A stretch of DNA of 64,000 bases from Micromonospora phaseoli (GTDB lineage Bacteria > Actinomycetota > Actinomycetes > Mycobacteriales > Micromonosporaceae), in NCBI RefSeq assembly GCF_900109115.1, contig NZ_FNYV01000010.1, positions 1 through 64,000 of the forward strand, read 5' to 3'. The notes under the pieces were generated by a model, which ran no database searches, was not told the origin of the DNA, and was given only the letters and a program-made list of their open reading frames with translations. The position numbers and the translations under genes were made by a program. Shown here in pieces: positions 1 through 8,525 of this stretch; the stretch's first letter is position 1; the number at the start of each line of letters is the position of its first letter.

Positions 1-208
1 GCCCGGCGTGGTTGTGCTGCTCTGGGTCCGACTGTTCGAGGGTGGTGCGCATCTGGGTCAGGATCTGCTGGTGGAGGTCTGCTGGTTCTGTCGTGGTGGT
101 GGTCGAGGTGACCAGGGCGACCGTGCCGATGGATACGGCGAGCAGGGCCACCTCCATCCACACGAAGGGGTTTCGGGACCACCTGGTGATGTGTTGCCGG
201 GTATTCAT
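1..208 (-). CDS. Membrane-anchored protein, 5' part only
   Basis: The reverse strand is open from an ATG at 208 to the window edge, giving 69 residues of a gene cut off at its 3' end. An AAAGG ribosome site lies a few bases upstream of the ATG. The visible protein has a short basic N-terminus, one hydrophobic membrane segment at about residues 17-36 (VALLAVSIGTVALV) and then a Thr-rich, Gln/Glu-rich extracytoplasmic start. The segment looks like a signal anchor. I do not recognise the family. The reading frame, ribosome site and hydrophobic stretch make a real gene more likely than chance. Confidence 0.5.
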   Translation of the reverse strand, partial: MNTRQHITRWSRNPFVWMEVALLAVSIGTVALVTSTTTTTEPADLHQQILTQMRTTLEQSDPEQHNHAG

Positions 209-542
209 GATCGCCTTTCACCTCGTCGCCGGTGCTGGTGTTGGCCGAGCGCATCGGACGGACGTCTGCCCGGGGAGGGTGGTCCGTCGTCGTGGAGGTG
301 GCCCGGTACTGCGGCGCGCGAGCGTCTGCCAAGGGTGGCGCGCTGCTGGCGCTGCGGTGCTCCCGTGCGAGCCGTGCTCAGCGCGGTTGCCCCCGACGCT
401 GCGGCGATATGAGCCATTTCAACACGCTCGAACCCACCTCGGCAACATCGACCGCCATCGACATATTTCGACCCTTGTCGACCTGCCGATTCCATTGCGC
501 AAGCTGCATTCGAGGGCTACCGCCGACGCGCGGACCGTGGTG
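209..542. other. Intergenic region, no gene seen
   Basis: These 334 bases lie between the 3' end of the response regulator and the start of the left-edge gene, both on the reverse strand. ORFs here are short and lack ribosome sites. The stretch around 420-500 is less GC-rich and contains repeated TCGAC words, so it may hold the promoter of the left-edge gene. No confident -10/-35 pair was found. Confidence 0.4.
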
Positions 543-1205
543 TCAGGAGTTGTGCGGAGCCACCAGGCCGGATTCGTAGGCGAGGACGACGAGTTGGGCG
601 CGGTCGCGTACGTGGAGCTTGGTCATGGCGCGGTTGATGTGGGTCTTCGCGGTCATCGGGCTGATCATCATGCGGCCGGCGATCTGATCGTTGGACAGGC
701 CCTGCGCCACCAGCGTGACGGCCTCGCGTTCGCGGTTGGTCAGCAGTTTCAGCACCGTGTGGGCGTTCGGGTGCAGCGGCTGGGTGACGTACCGATTGAT
801 CAGCTTGCGGGTGATCGACGGTGCGAGCAGGGCGTCGCCTCGCGCGGCGACGCGGATGGCATGGAGGAAGTCCTCCGGCTGGATGTCCTTGACGAGGAAT
901 CCGGCCGCACCGGCGCGCAGCGCGTCGAGGACGTATTCGTCCAAGCCGTAGTTGGTCAGGATGACGACGTGCACCCGGGCCAGGGTCGGGTCCGCGGCGA
1001 TGCGCCGGGTCGCCTCGATGCCGTCGACGACGGGCATCCGGATGTCGATCAGCGCGATGTCGGGCAGGTGTTCCCTGGCCAAGGCCAGGCCCTCGCTGCC
1101 GTCGGCGGCTTCGGCCACCACCTCGATGTCGTCCTCGACATCGAGCAGCGCACGGAATCCGCTGCGGATGAGTGGCTGGTCGTCGACCAGCAGCACACGG
1201 ATCAT
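543..1205 (-). CDS. NarL/FixJ-family response regulator
   Basis: This 220-residue protein is a two-domain transcription regulator. An N-terminal receiver (residues 1-120) has the acidic pair in LLVDDQPLIR, the phospho-acceptor Asp in IALIDIRMP and the conserved Lys in FLVKD. A C-terminal LuxR/NarL helix-turn-helix starts near residue 150 with LTNREREAVTLVAQG and the recognition region SNDQIAGRMMIS. The start codon overlaps the stop of the upstream histidine kinase (ATGA), so the pair is translationally coupled and is most likely a cognate two-component system. Its targets are unknown; the DUF6223-like and DoxX-like genes just past the kinase are candidates by position only. Confidence 0.93.
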   Translation of the reverse strand: MIRVLLVDDQPLIRSGFRALLDVEDDIEVVAEAADGSEGLALAREHLPDIALIDIRMPVVDGIEATRRIAADPTLARVHVVILTNYGLDEYVLDALRAGAAGFLVKDIQPEDFLHAIRVAARGDALLAPSITRKLINRYVTQPLHPNAHTVLKLLTNREREAVTLVAQGLSNDQIAGRMMISPMTAKTHINRAMTKLHVRDRAQLVVLAYESGLVAPHNS

Positions 1206-2311
1206 GATCTCTGATCCACCGGAAGCTCGGCTCGGACGGTGAAGCCGCCCTCGCTGCGCGGCTCCGCGCGAAGGTGGCCGCCGAGGGCGGTGACTCGTTC
1301 GCGCATCCCGAGCAGCCCGACGCCGGGTGCCGCAGCGCTGTCCGGCCCGGCCCTACCGTCGTCGTCGACCTGGATGGCGAGGACGTCGGGACGGTAGGCG
1401 ATCCGGACCGACGCGGTAGCCGCGGCGGCGTGACGGGTGATGTTGGTCAGCGACTCCTGGACGATCCGGTAGGCCGTCCGGTCCACCGTGGAGGGCAGGT
1501 CTGTCCGCTGTCCCTCGATCGTCAGCGTCGCGTCCAGTCCGGTGGTCCTGGCCCGTTGCACCAGTTCGGGAACGTGGTCGAGCCCGTGCGGCGGGTGCTC
1601 GTCGTCGTCGCGTAGCGCTTCCAGCGTCGCTCGCAGTTCTCGGGCCGCATCGCGACCGGCCTCCCGGATCGCCAGCAGGGCCGCCGGCACCTGTTCACCT
1701 CGCTTACGGCCCAGGTGGACGGCGACTTCGGCCTGCACCTTGATGACGGAGATCTGGTGGGTGAGCGAATCGTGCAGCTCCCGCGCGATGTGCAGCCGCT
1801 CCTCGTAGGCGCGGCGCCGCGCCGTCTCCTCGCGGGTGCGCTCGGCCTCCTCCGCCCGGCGCTCGGCCTGTCGCAGCGCTTCACCCGCCGCACCGGCGGC
1901 GATCAGCCAGGCCAGTTCGAGGGCACCTCGGGCCTGCGCGAACGCCTCACCCACGTCGTGCCGGCCGGAGACCGCGGCGGCGAGGGGGAGAGCAGCCAGC
2001 ATGATCACGCTCGCGGCCACGGTGACAGTGCGGTGTCCCGCCCGCACGGCCGCGTACACCGCGAACAGGTACGCGACGGCCGGTACGTCGAACCCGACCG
2101 CCTGGTAACCCACCGCGCACAGCCCGGTGACGGCCAGGACGGGCACCGGCGCCTGGCGGCGGGCGGCCAGCGCCAGGCCGCCGACCGCCAGCAGCGGGTA
2201 GCCGAGCAGATCTCCGCTGGTGGCGGGGTGCTGCCCGGACAGCCCGGTGAACAGGAGGATCGCCGCCACGCCGGCGGCGACCGCCCAGTCCACGACCCGT
2301 CCCCTGTTCAT
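1202..2311 (-). CDS. Two-component sensor histidine kinase (HisKA_3 type)
   Basis: This 369-residue sensor kinase begins with about 130 residues of hydrophobic membrane segments (for example VAAILLFTGLSG and AVGGLALAARR). A dimerisation/phospho-acceptor helix follows, with the His in ARELHDSLTHQIS at about residue 180, and then an HATPase domain with IVQESLTNITRHA and the glycine box GVGLLGMRERV. This is the standard layout of NarX/DesK-like kinases in actinobacteria. The signal cannot be read from the sequence because the N-terminus has no recognisable extracellular sensor fold. It overlaps the response regulator gene by four bases. Confidence 0.92.
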   Translation of the reverse strand: MNRGRVVDWAVAAGVAAILLFTGLSGQHPATSGDLLGYPLLAVGGLALAARRQAPVPVLAVTGLCAVGYQAVGFDVPAVAYLFAVYAAVRAGHRTVTVAASVIMLAALPLAAAVSGRHDVGEAFAQARGALELAWLIAAGAAGEALRQAERRAEEAERTREETARRRAYEERLHIARELHDSLTHQISVIKVQAEVAVHLGRKRGEQVPAALLAIREAGRDAARELRATLEALRDDDEHPPHGLDHVPELVQRARTTGLDATLTIEGQRTDLPSTVDRTAYRIVQESLTNITRHAAAATASVRIAYRPDVLAIQVDDDGRAGPDSAAAPGVGLLGMRERVTALGGHLRAEPRSEGGFTVRAELPVDQRS

Positions 2312-2531
2312 GCCGGCACCCTAATCGGATGTCGGCCCGGGCGACTCCTGCGCGGGGATGACCGGACGGCTACCGCAGACGCGGTACTTCCCCCGGCTTC
2401 TGCGACATGTGCGGCAGCCGGGTGCGCTGGTCGCGGCAGCGTGAAGTGTCCGCGTCAGCAGGACGACAGGTGGTGGGTGCGACGGACAGGATTCAGCCGA
2501 CATCCAGTCGAAGGAAGATGAGGAGAAGACC

Positions 2532-2951
2532 ATGTCCCTCTGTCGCCTGTCCACCTCTGCCGGCGTGGCCCTGCTCGGGTTCGCACCCGCAGCCGCGCAG
2601 GTCACCGCCGAGCCGGCCGGCGTCGACGCGTCCACCCTGACCGCCGGGCGGCTCGTGGGGGCCGTGGCCGTACTCGTGGCGTTGGCCGGCGTGGTCGTCG
2701 GAGGGCTGGCTCTGGCCCGCTCTGCCGGTCGGGTCGGCAACGGCAACGGGCGCAGGAGCGCCGTGGTGGCCATGGTCGCGGGGCTGGCCGCCACGGGCGC
2801 CGGTGGCCTGGTGATTGCCGCCGCCGAGGGTGGTCCCGGCACCGGTTACGGCATTGTCGGTGGCTTCATGGCCCTGGTGGCCGGGCTGATCGCCACGGTC
2901 CTTGGCTGGCTGGCTCTGGCCCGCTCGCGCCGCAGCGGCCCGGTCGGCTGA
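2532..2951 (+). CDS. Small membrane protein, DUF6223-like
   Basis: The 139-residue product has an N-terminal signal-like segment (residues 1-25, ending in an Ala-rich cleavage-type region). Three hydrophobic helices follow, at about 40-65, 78-98 and 104-128, and the protein ends with a basic tail. The second and fourth helices both end in a GGLALARS/GWLALARS-type motif with a NGNGRR loop between. This pattern matches small actinobacterial membrane proteins I know as DUF6223; no biochemical function is established for them. An AAGGAAGATGAGG ribosome-site region precedes the ATG. The gene is divergent from the histidine kinase, with a 220-base shared upstream region. Confidence 0.65.
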   Translation: MSLCRLSTSAGVALLGFAPAAAQVTAEPAGVDASTLTAGRLVGAVAVLVALAGVVVGGLALARSAGRVGNGNGRRSAVVAMVAGLAATGAGGLVIAAAEGGPGTGYGIVGGFMALVAGLIATVLGWLALARSRRSGPVG

Positions 2952-3091
2952 GTACGGCGGCACCCGCTCCGCTGCGACCGTGGCCAGCCCGCCACCGAGC
3001 CGTGCGGATGGAGTGATCTGTCGCACGCGCTGTCACAACGATCGGTCAGGCGGTGTCCTGGTGACCGAATCGTTGTAACGAAGGAGACTTC

Positions 3092-3475
3092 ATGAACCTC
3101 GCACTGTGGATCGCCGCCGGGCTCCTCGCCGTGGTCGCTCTGGCTGGCGGCATCAGCAAGACGTTCGTACCCAGGGAAAGGCTGAGGGAGATTCGTGGTG
3201 GGGAGTGGGTCGGACACTTCAGTGGCGGCTTCGTGAAGACCCTCGGGATCCTCGAGCTCCTGGCGGCGGTTGGCCTGATCTTGCCCGCCGTGGTCGACGT
3301 CGCACCGGTTCTGGTGCCGGTGACCGCCGCCTGCTGGGTTCTGTTGATGGTCGGCGCGATGATCACGCATCTCCGGCTCGGCTCACCCAGGTTCGCGACA
3401 CTGAACGCGATCTATCTCGCTCTCGCGGCATTCGTCGCCTGGGGCCGATTCGGCCCCGAGTCCTTCACCGCCTGA
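3092..3475 (+). CDS. DoxX-like small membrane protein
   Basis: This 127-residue protein has four predicted membrane helices. The first begins at residue 3, the second follows the loop with the VKTLGILELLAA motif, and the last two form the hydrophobic C-terminal half. The spacing and the GGxSKTF region after helix 1 are typical of the DoxX/DoxX-like family, small membrane proteins often tied to redox or thiol stress. A GAAGGAG ribosome site lies just upstream of the ATG. It follows the DUF6223-like gene on the same strand with a 140-base gap, so co-regulation with it and the neighbouring two-component pair is possible but unproven. Confidence 0.75.
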   Translation: MNLALWIAAGLLAVVALAGGISKTFVPRERLREIRGGEWVGHFSGGFVKTLGILELLAAVGLILPAVVDVAPVLVPVTAACWVLLMVGAMITHLRLGSPRFATLNAIYLALAAFVAWGRFGPESFTA

Positions 3476-3567
3476 CCGAGAAGGTGCCGCCCGGCGGAAC
3501 GTTGCGACGCCGAACGAAGCCAGTCCCACGAGCCGGCGCCTGCGGCAGGCAGGCGACACCGTCGACG

Positions 3568-4845
3568 CTAGCGGGCGGAGCGGCCGACCGGCTCGAGGCC
3601 CTGCGCGTACCGCTGCGTCGAGGTGTCGCCGCCGCCGGGAACCGGGTAGAGGAGTTGCAGGAGAGGGCCGGCCATCGCGGTGGTGACCAGGGCCATCACG
3701 ACCATCGAGGAGTAGAGCTGGCTGTCGAGCATGCCGAGTTCCAGGCCGACGGCGAGGATGATCAGTTCGGTCAGGCCGCGGGTGTTCATCAGGACGGCGA
3801 GCGCGCTCGCCGGCCGGGCGGGTACCCCGCCGAGGCGGGCGGCGGTGAACGCGCCGACGAACTTGCCGCCCACCGCGACGGTCAGGATGAGGGCCAGTTC
3901 GACGAGGTCGTCGACGTCCATGGTGGACAGATTGACCTTCAGCCCGGCGACGACGAAGAAGATCGGTAGTAGCAGCAGGCCGTTGAGGTGCGATATCCGG
4001 TCGCTCACCTGTGCGGTGATGCCGTGCTCCGGTGTGGTCGCGGATCGGGGCATGACCACGCCGAACAGGAAGGCGCCGAAGATGAAGTGCAGCCCGATCC
4101 AGTCGGTGACGGCCGCCGACGTCAACAGCCCCACCAGTGTGATGACCAGGGCTACCGGCCGAGGCTGGCCCCCCGTGGCACGATCATCGAGCAGCCGTCG
4201 CAGCAGCGGCCGGACGACCGCGAACATCAGCAGCAGGTAGGGCAGGAACAGCAGCGTCGACAGGGAGCCACCGCCGGCACCCGCGACCGCGACCACCACG
4301 GCGAGCAGCGTCCAGGCGAGTACGTCGTCGATGGCGGCGCAGGCCAACGCCACGCTGCCGAGCCAGGTGCGGCTCAGCCCACGGTCGATGAGGATGCGGG
4401 CCAGCACCGGGAACGCGGTCACCGACATGGCGGCGCCCATGAACAGCACGAATCCGATCTTGCTTTCGGTCGGGTGGCTCGCGTACAGGTGCAATGCCAG
4501 CAGGGCCCCGAGGCCGAACGGCACGGCGATGGAGCCGGCCGCGACGGTGCCGGCGACCACCCGGCGGCCACGGAGCAGGCCGGCGTTCAGCTCCGTCCCG
4601 ACGGTGTACATGAACAGGACGACGCCGATGGTCGCCAGGGCGCTCAGGAACGGCCGGATGTCCTCCGGGAAGAGCGCGTCCGAGATGGTGCCGCTGAGTA
4701 GCGTCGGGCCGAGCAGGATGCCCAGGACCACCTCACCGATGACGGGAGGCTGCCGGAGACGTCGGGCCACCGCGCCGGCCGCGAAGGCGAGCAGCGAGAT
4801 CAGCGCCAAGGCGAGGAGCAGCGTCGGAACCTGGTGCGAAGCCAC
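3568..4845 (-). CDS. Cation/proton antiporter (KefB/NhaP-type exchanger domain)
   Basis: This is a 425-residue integral membrane protein of the CPA2 sodium or potassium/proton exchanger family. It has about 12 hydrophobic helices and family signatures such as PPVIGEVVLGILLGPT near the N-terminus, AAIDDVLAWTLLA in the middle and NTRGLTELIILAVGLE near the C-terminus. There is no C-terminal TrkA domain. The GTG start at 4845 (Val/Met-Ala-Ser-His) was chosen because a GGAG ribosome site precedes it and the reading frame further upstream overlaps the MFS gene. It lies 17 bases downstream of that MFS gene and is probably co-transcribed. In antibiotic clusters such antiporters often help with export or ion homeostasis; that role is inferred. 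Confidence 0.9.
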   Translation of the reverse strand: MASHQVPTLLLALALISLLAFAAGAVARRLRQPPVIGEVVLGILLGPTLLSGTISDALFPEDIRPFLSALATIGVVLFMYTVGTELNAGLLRGRRVVAGTVAAGSIAVPFGLGALLALHLYASHPTESKIGFVLFMGAAMSVTAFPVLARILIDRGLSRTWLGSVALACAAIDDVLAWTLLAVVVAVAGAGGGSLSTLLFLPYLLLMFAVVRPLLRRLLDDRATGGQPRPVALVITLVGLLTSAAVTDWIGLHFIFGAFLFGVVMPRSATTPEHGITAQVSDRISHLNGLLLLPIFFVVAGLKVNLSTMDVDDLVELALILTVAVGGKFVGAFTAARLGGVPARPASALAVLMNTRGLTELIILAVGLELGMLDSQLYSSMVVMALVTTAMAGPLLQLLYPVPGGGDTSTQRYAQGLEPVGRSAR

Positions 4846-4862
4846 TGGGTACGTCTCCTGGG

Positions 4863-6125
4863 CTAGCGGTCCGGCGTCGGTGCCGCGACGGCCCCGCCCG
4901 CCGGCACCAGCACGTCGGCCGGCTGCTCGGCGGGCTGCTCGGCGGAGCCTGGGCGCTGGCCGGGACGGGTGGCCAGGTAGACGGCGGCAACAGTGACGGC
5001 GGTGGTCACGATGCCCAGCAGCAGCCGGTAGTCCAGCAGGGAGATCAGGGCCGCGCCGACGGCGATCGACATGGTTTGTGGCACGGTCACCGCGAACTCG
5101 AAGGCCGCGGACGCGCGGCCGAGCAGATTCTCCGGCGTGCGGCGCTGCAACGCGGTGGTGGCACCGACGACCAGCCACGGGATGCAGAGGCCGAGCAGGG
5201 CCATCGCGGCGATCACCAGAGCGGTCACCTGGATCATCAGCAACATGCTGGAGATGGCGACCAGCGCCAGGCCGATGATGACGGTCATGCCCTCACTGGT
5301 CCTGCGCAGCACCGCGCCCGCGGAGATCCCGCCGGCGATGGTGCCGATCGCCTGGGCCACGCCGAGCACGCCGAGGAACGTCGGTGCGTAACCGAGGCCC
5401 GAGGTGACCACCGCCAGCCCGATCGACTCGAAGAAGCCCAGCACCAGCATCGCCAGTCCGCAGGAGATGACGAGCTGGCGCAGCGTCACGGTCCGGCCGA
5501 TGAAGCGCAGGCCGGCGGTGATCTCGGTCCACCAGTGCTCGTCGGAGGGGACGGGCACCGGTTCGTCGAGCTTGATCGCCAGCAGTGCCAGGGCGGCCAG
5601 GACGAACAGCGCGGCGTCGATGACGATGACCGCCTGCGGACCGAGCCAGGCGAACAGGCCCGCGCCGATGACGGGTGCGAAGACCCGGAGCAGGCCGCGG
5701 ACCGACTGGATGAGCCCGTTGGCGTCGCCCAGCGACTCCTTCGGTACGAGGGACGGCAGCAGTGCCAGCTGGGCGGGCCCGGTCACACTGCCCAGCGCGC
5801 CGTAGACGAACATCACCGCGTACACGAGCCAGACGTGGTGTGCGCCGCCGACCAGGAGCAGCAGCAGGACGACCGTGGCGAGGGCGAGGTTCGCGCCGAT
5901 GAGCAGGGGGCGTCGGCGTACCCGGTCGGTGAGCAGACCCGCAGCGGGCAGCAGCAGACTGCCGGCGGCGAACGAGAACATCACCAGGGCCGCCGCCGAG
6001 GTGCTGCCACTTATCGTCTTCACCCAGATCGCCATCGCGAGAAACAACGCGAAGTCGCCGAGGTTGGACGCCGTGTCCGCCAATACGTAAAGCCGCATCC
6101 GTCGCGTGGCGAGGATCCGTGACAT
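4863..6125 (-). CDS. MFS transporter, probable drug or peptide exporter
   Basis: The 420-residue protein has about 12 membrane helices with the MFS loop 2-3 signature (LTDRVRRRPLLIGANL) at about residues 63-78 and a second basic loop (LRRTSEGMTVIIG) in the C-terminal half. It resembles the enterobactin-exporter-like MFS_3 group found in many actinobacterial biosynthetic clusters. The ATG is preceded by AAGGAGAAGGAC. It is transcribed divergently from the NRPS operon across a 420-base region, which suggests shared control and a role in exporting the peptide or in self-resistance. Substrate is unknown. Confidence 0.88.
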   Translation of the reverse strand: MSRILATRRMRLYVLADTASNLGDFALFLAMAIWVKTISGSTSAAALVMFSFAAGSLLLPAAGLLTDRVRRRPLLIGANLALATVVLLLLLVGGAHHVWLVYAVMFVYGALGSVTGPAQLALLPSLVPKESLGDANGLIQSVRGLLRVFAPVIGAGLFAWLGPQAVIVIDAALFVLAALALLAIKLDEPVPVPSDEHWWTEITAGLRFIGRTVTLRQLVISCGLAMLVLGFFESIGLAVVTSGLGYAPTFLGVLGVAQAIGTIAGGISAGAVLRRTSEGMTVIIGLALVAISSMLLMIQVTALVIAAMALLGLCIPWLVVGATTALQRRTPENLLGRASAAFEFAVTVPQTMSIAVGAALISLLDYRLLLGIVTTAVTVAAVYLATRPGQRPGSAEQPAEQPADVLVPAGGAVAAPTPDR

Positions 6126-6545
6126 GTCCTTCTCCTTGTTTAAGGGGTGCCGGCGCAGGTGCGGCTAAAGACTGCCCCCAGGGTCACACAAAAGACGAGT
6201 CGAAGGGATGTCTCCGTTTCCACTTGGCACAGTTCTGCCAGCGTGGCTCCGCGCAGTGGGGCGGCGGCCCTGCTCCGGAACTAGGCAAAACCGGCCCGAA
6301 GATGACGTCACGCCCGGTGTATCTGACCCAATCTCCGGCGGCATGTCCGATTGATGCTGGCCCGACTCCGGCCGTTGACACCTTGATTCGGTCGCTCCTA
6401 GCGTGCTGCCACGTAACCGGCTGGATCCGATCCAATTGCCGGACACGGACAGTAATTCGAGGATCACCCGACCGGCATGAATTGGGGTGAACGGCGGCGC
6501 GATGAATTGCTTTCCTCCTGCCCCGTCGGTATTAGGGAGTCCGCG
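6126..6545. promoter_or_regulatory. Divergent regulatory region of the NRPS operon
   Basis: This 420-base stretch separates the MFS gene (leftward) from the NRPS operon (rightward). It has no convincing ORF and is clearly less GC-rich than the flanking genes. It contains a TGACGTCA palindrome (6303-6310) and a good sigma-70-like promoter (separate entry). An in-frame ATG at 6477 would add 23 residues to the adenylation protein but has no ribosome site, so the leader of the operon is taken to be about 140 nt long. Confidence 0.55.
6375..6404 (+). promoter_or_regulatory. Candidate housekeeping promoter of the NRPS operon
   Basis: A perfect -35 hexamer TTGACA (6375-6380) is followed after 18 bases by TAGCGT (6399-6404), which fits the actinobacterial TANNNT -10 pattern. 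It points to the first NRPS gene and would start transcription about 135 bases before the chosen ATG at 6546. Spacing is one base above the optimum. It is the best promoter match seen in the divergent region. Confidence 0.5.
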
Positions 6546-8525
6546 ATGACCCGATCGTTGGAGGCCGAACAGGCCGCCACCGGTCCGAGTGTTCCGGTCA
6601 ATGTCGAGGCGGTGGCGGCCAGCCTGCTGGTGCTCGCCCACGCCGGTTCCGCGGCGACCGTCACCGGCGAGCTGACCGACCCGGTGACCGGGCGGACGGT
6701 GCCGGTCTCGTTGCCGTGGCGAGCCCCCCGGTCCGTGCTCGGCGCGACCGTCGGGAAGCAACTGGACCGCCTCGGCGCCGGCTCGACCGACGGGCGCCCC
6801 ACCGCCGTCGAGGTCCACCTGGGCGACGGGCCGTACATCCTGGTCACCGGAGAACACATCGCGCCGTCGGCGGACGCGGCACTGCTGACCAGCCGCGTCG
6901 ACCGGGTGCTCGCGGTGACCACCGACGCTCCGATCGGCGCGATCGACCTGCACGGCGAGGAGGACGCCCGGATCGTCGCGTCCGCCCACCGCCCCGGCGG
7001 TGAATCGGCCGACACCGTGCCCACGCTCATCCGCGCCCAGGCGATCTCCCGGCCGGAGGCGACCGCGATCGAGGACGCCCGGCGGAGCGTCAGCTACGCC
7101 ACCCTCGTCGCGCTGGCCGACCGGTACGCGGACACCCTGCGGGCATCGGGGGTGCGTCCCGGGGACATCGTCGCGGTCGGGTTGCCCCGCCGGGCCGAGC
7201 TGGTGGTCACGCTGCTGGCCGTCTGGTCGTTGCGGGCCGCCTTCCTGCCCGTCGATCCGACCCATCCACGTGCCCGGCTGGACAGCCTGCTCGACGCCGC
7301 TGACGCGCGGTTCGCCGTCGTCGCAGACGAGACCACGGTGACCCGGCGCGGCTGTCGGGTCGTCGCGCCGCCCGACGCGGACCCGGCCCCGGCCGACCCG
7401 CCGGCCGCCAGCGGTGACGTACCGACCGCCGGCGGGGACGCGCCGGTCGGCGGGGACCTGGCGTACGCGATGTCGACGTCCGGGTCGACGGGCCGCCCGA
7501 AGGTGGTCGGTGTGTCGCACGCCGCGCTCGCGCACTGCGTCGCCAGCTTCGCCGACCTGCTGGAACTCCGCACGCCGACGATTGCCGGCACGACGGCACT
7601 GACCTTCGACATCTCCCTGCTCGAACTCTTCCTGCCGCTGGCCACCGGCGGCCGGTTGCTGCTGGTCGACGACGCGCTGCGCCGCGACCCGGCTCGGTTG
7701 GGCGCACACCTGTCGGCCGGCCGGCCCGACCTGATCCAGGCGACGCCCTCGGGGTGGCGCCTGATCCTGCCGCACCTGTCGCCGGACCTCACCGGGGTGA
7801 CCCTGCTCTGCGGTGGCGAGGCCGTCACCGCCGACCTGGCCGGTCGCCTGGTGCAGACCGGCGCCGCCGTGTGGAACGTCTACGGCCCGACCGAGGCCAC
7901 CATCTGGTGCACCGCCCACCGGCTCGGCCAGCTGGTACCCGACCCGGTGCCGATCGGCGCACCACTACCGGGGAGCGTCGCGGCGGTGCGAGGGCCCGAC
8001 GGGCGGCCGTTGCCGGTCGGGCAGATCGGCGAACTCCACGTCGGCGGCCCGCAGCTCGCCGTCGGCTACCTCGGCGACGCCGAGCGCACCGCCGCGGCCT
8101 TCCGGGACGGCGAGTACCGCACCGGGGACCTGTGCGCCTGGCGGTCCGACGGCACGCTGTCCTACCACGGGCGCGCCGACAACCAGGTCAAGATCCGGGG
8201 ACACCGGATCGAGCTTGAGGAGATCGAGACGTACGCCGAGCGTCATCCGTCGGTGGCGCAGGCGGCGGCGGTCGTGGTGGCCGCGGCAGCGGACGACCAG
8301 CGGCTCGTCCTGTACGTGCGGTCCGCGACGGACGGTCCGGCCGCCACCGATCGGGTGCTCCGCGAGCACCTGGCGACGTCGCTGCCCACCGCGCTGCTGC
8401 CGCAACGGATCGTCGCGCTACCCGAGCTGCCCCTCACCCCCAGCCAGAAGGTCGATCGGCGGGCGTTGCGGGAGGCGGCACAGGCACACATCCACCGTCG
8501 GGCCGGCTCCGAGGAGACGTCATGA
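6546..8525 (+). CDS. Stand-alone NRPS adenylation protein, predicted glycine-activating
   Basis: The 659-residue protein activates an amino acid as its adenylate. Residues from about 155 form a complete adenylation domain: core motif A3 STSGSTGRPK, A5 NVYGPTEATI, A7 YRTGD, and the A10 lysine in TPSQKVDRR. Aligned by eye with PheA, the pocket reads D-I-L-Q-L-G-V-I-W, one change from the well-known glycine code DILQLGLIW. There is no carrier domain after it. Residues 17-145 look like the C-terminal lobe of a condensation domain without the HHxxxDG lobe. The ATG at 6546 follows AGGGAG and was preferred to the ATG at 6477. Its partner carrier is probably the first PCP of the 10300-14445 protein. 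It overlaps the carbamoyltransferase gene by four bases. Confidence 0.9.
   Translation: MTRSLEAEQAATGPSVPVNVEAVAASLLVLAHAGSAATVTGELTDPVTGRTVPVSLPWRAPRSVLGATVGKQLDRLGAGSTDGRPTAVEVHLGDGPYILVTGEHIAPSADAALLTSRVDRVLAVTTDAPIGAIDLHGEEDARIVASAHRPGGESADTVPTLIRAQAISRPEATAIEDARRSVSYATLVALADRYADTLRASGVRPGDIVAVGLPRRAELVVTLLAVWSLRAAFLPVDPTHPRARLDSLLDAADARFAVVADETTVTRRGCRVVAPPDADPAPADPPAASGDVPTAGGDAPVGGDLAYAMSTSGSTGRPKVVGVSHAALAHCVASFADLLELRTPTIAGTTALTFDISLLELFLPLATGGRLLLVDDALRRDPARLGAHLSAGRPDLIQATPSGWRLILPHLSPDLTGVTLLCGGEAVTADLAGRLVQTGAAVWNVYGPTEATIWCTAHRLGQLVPDPVPIGAPLPGSVAAVRGPDGRPLPVGQIGELHVGGPQLAVGYLGDAERTAAAFRDGEYRTGDLCAWRSDGTLSYHGRADNQVKIRGHRIELEEIETYAERHPSVAQAAAVVVAAAADDQRLVLYVRSATDGPAATDRVLREHLATSLPTALLPQRIVALPELPLTPSQKVDRRALREAAQAHIHRRAGSEETS

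Noticed and set aside
6303..6310. TGACGTCA palindrome as an operator
   Set aside because: Eight bases are expected by chance at this length and no second site or flanking symmetry supports it.
6477..6545. Upstream ATG at 6477 as start of the adenylation protein
   Set aside because: No ribosome site precedes it, whereas AGGGAG precedes the ATG at 6546.
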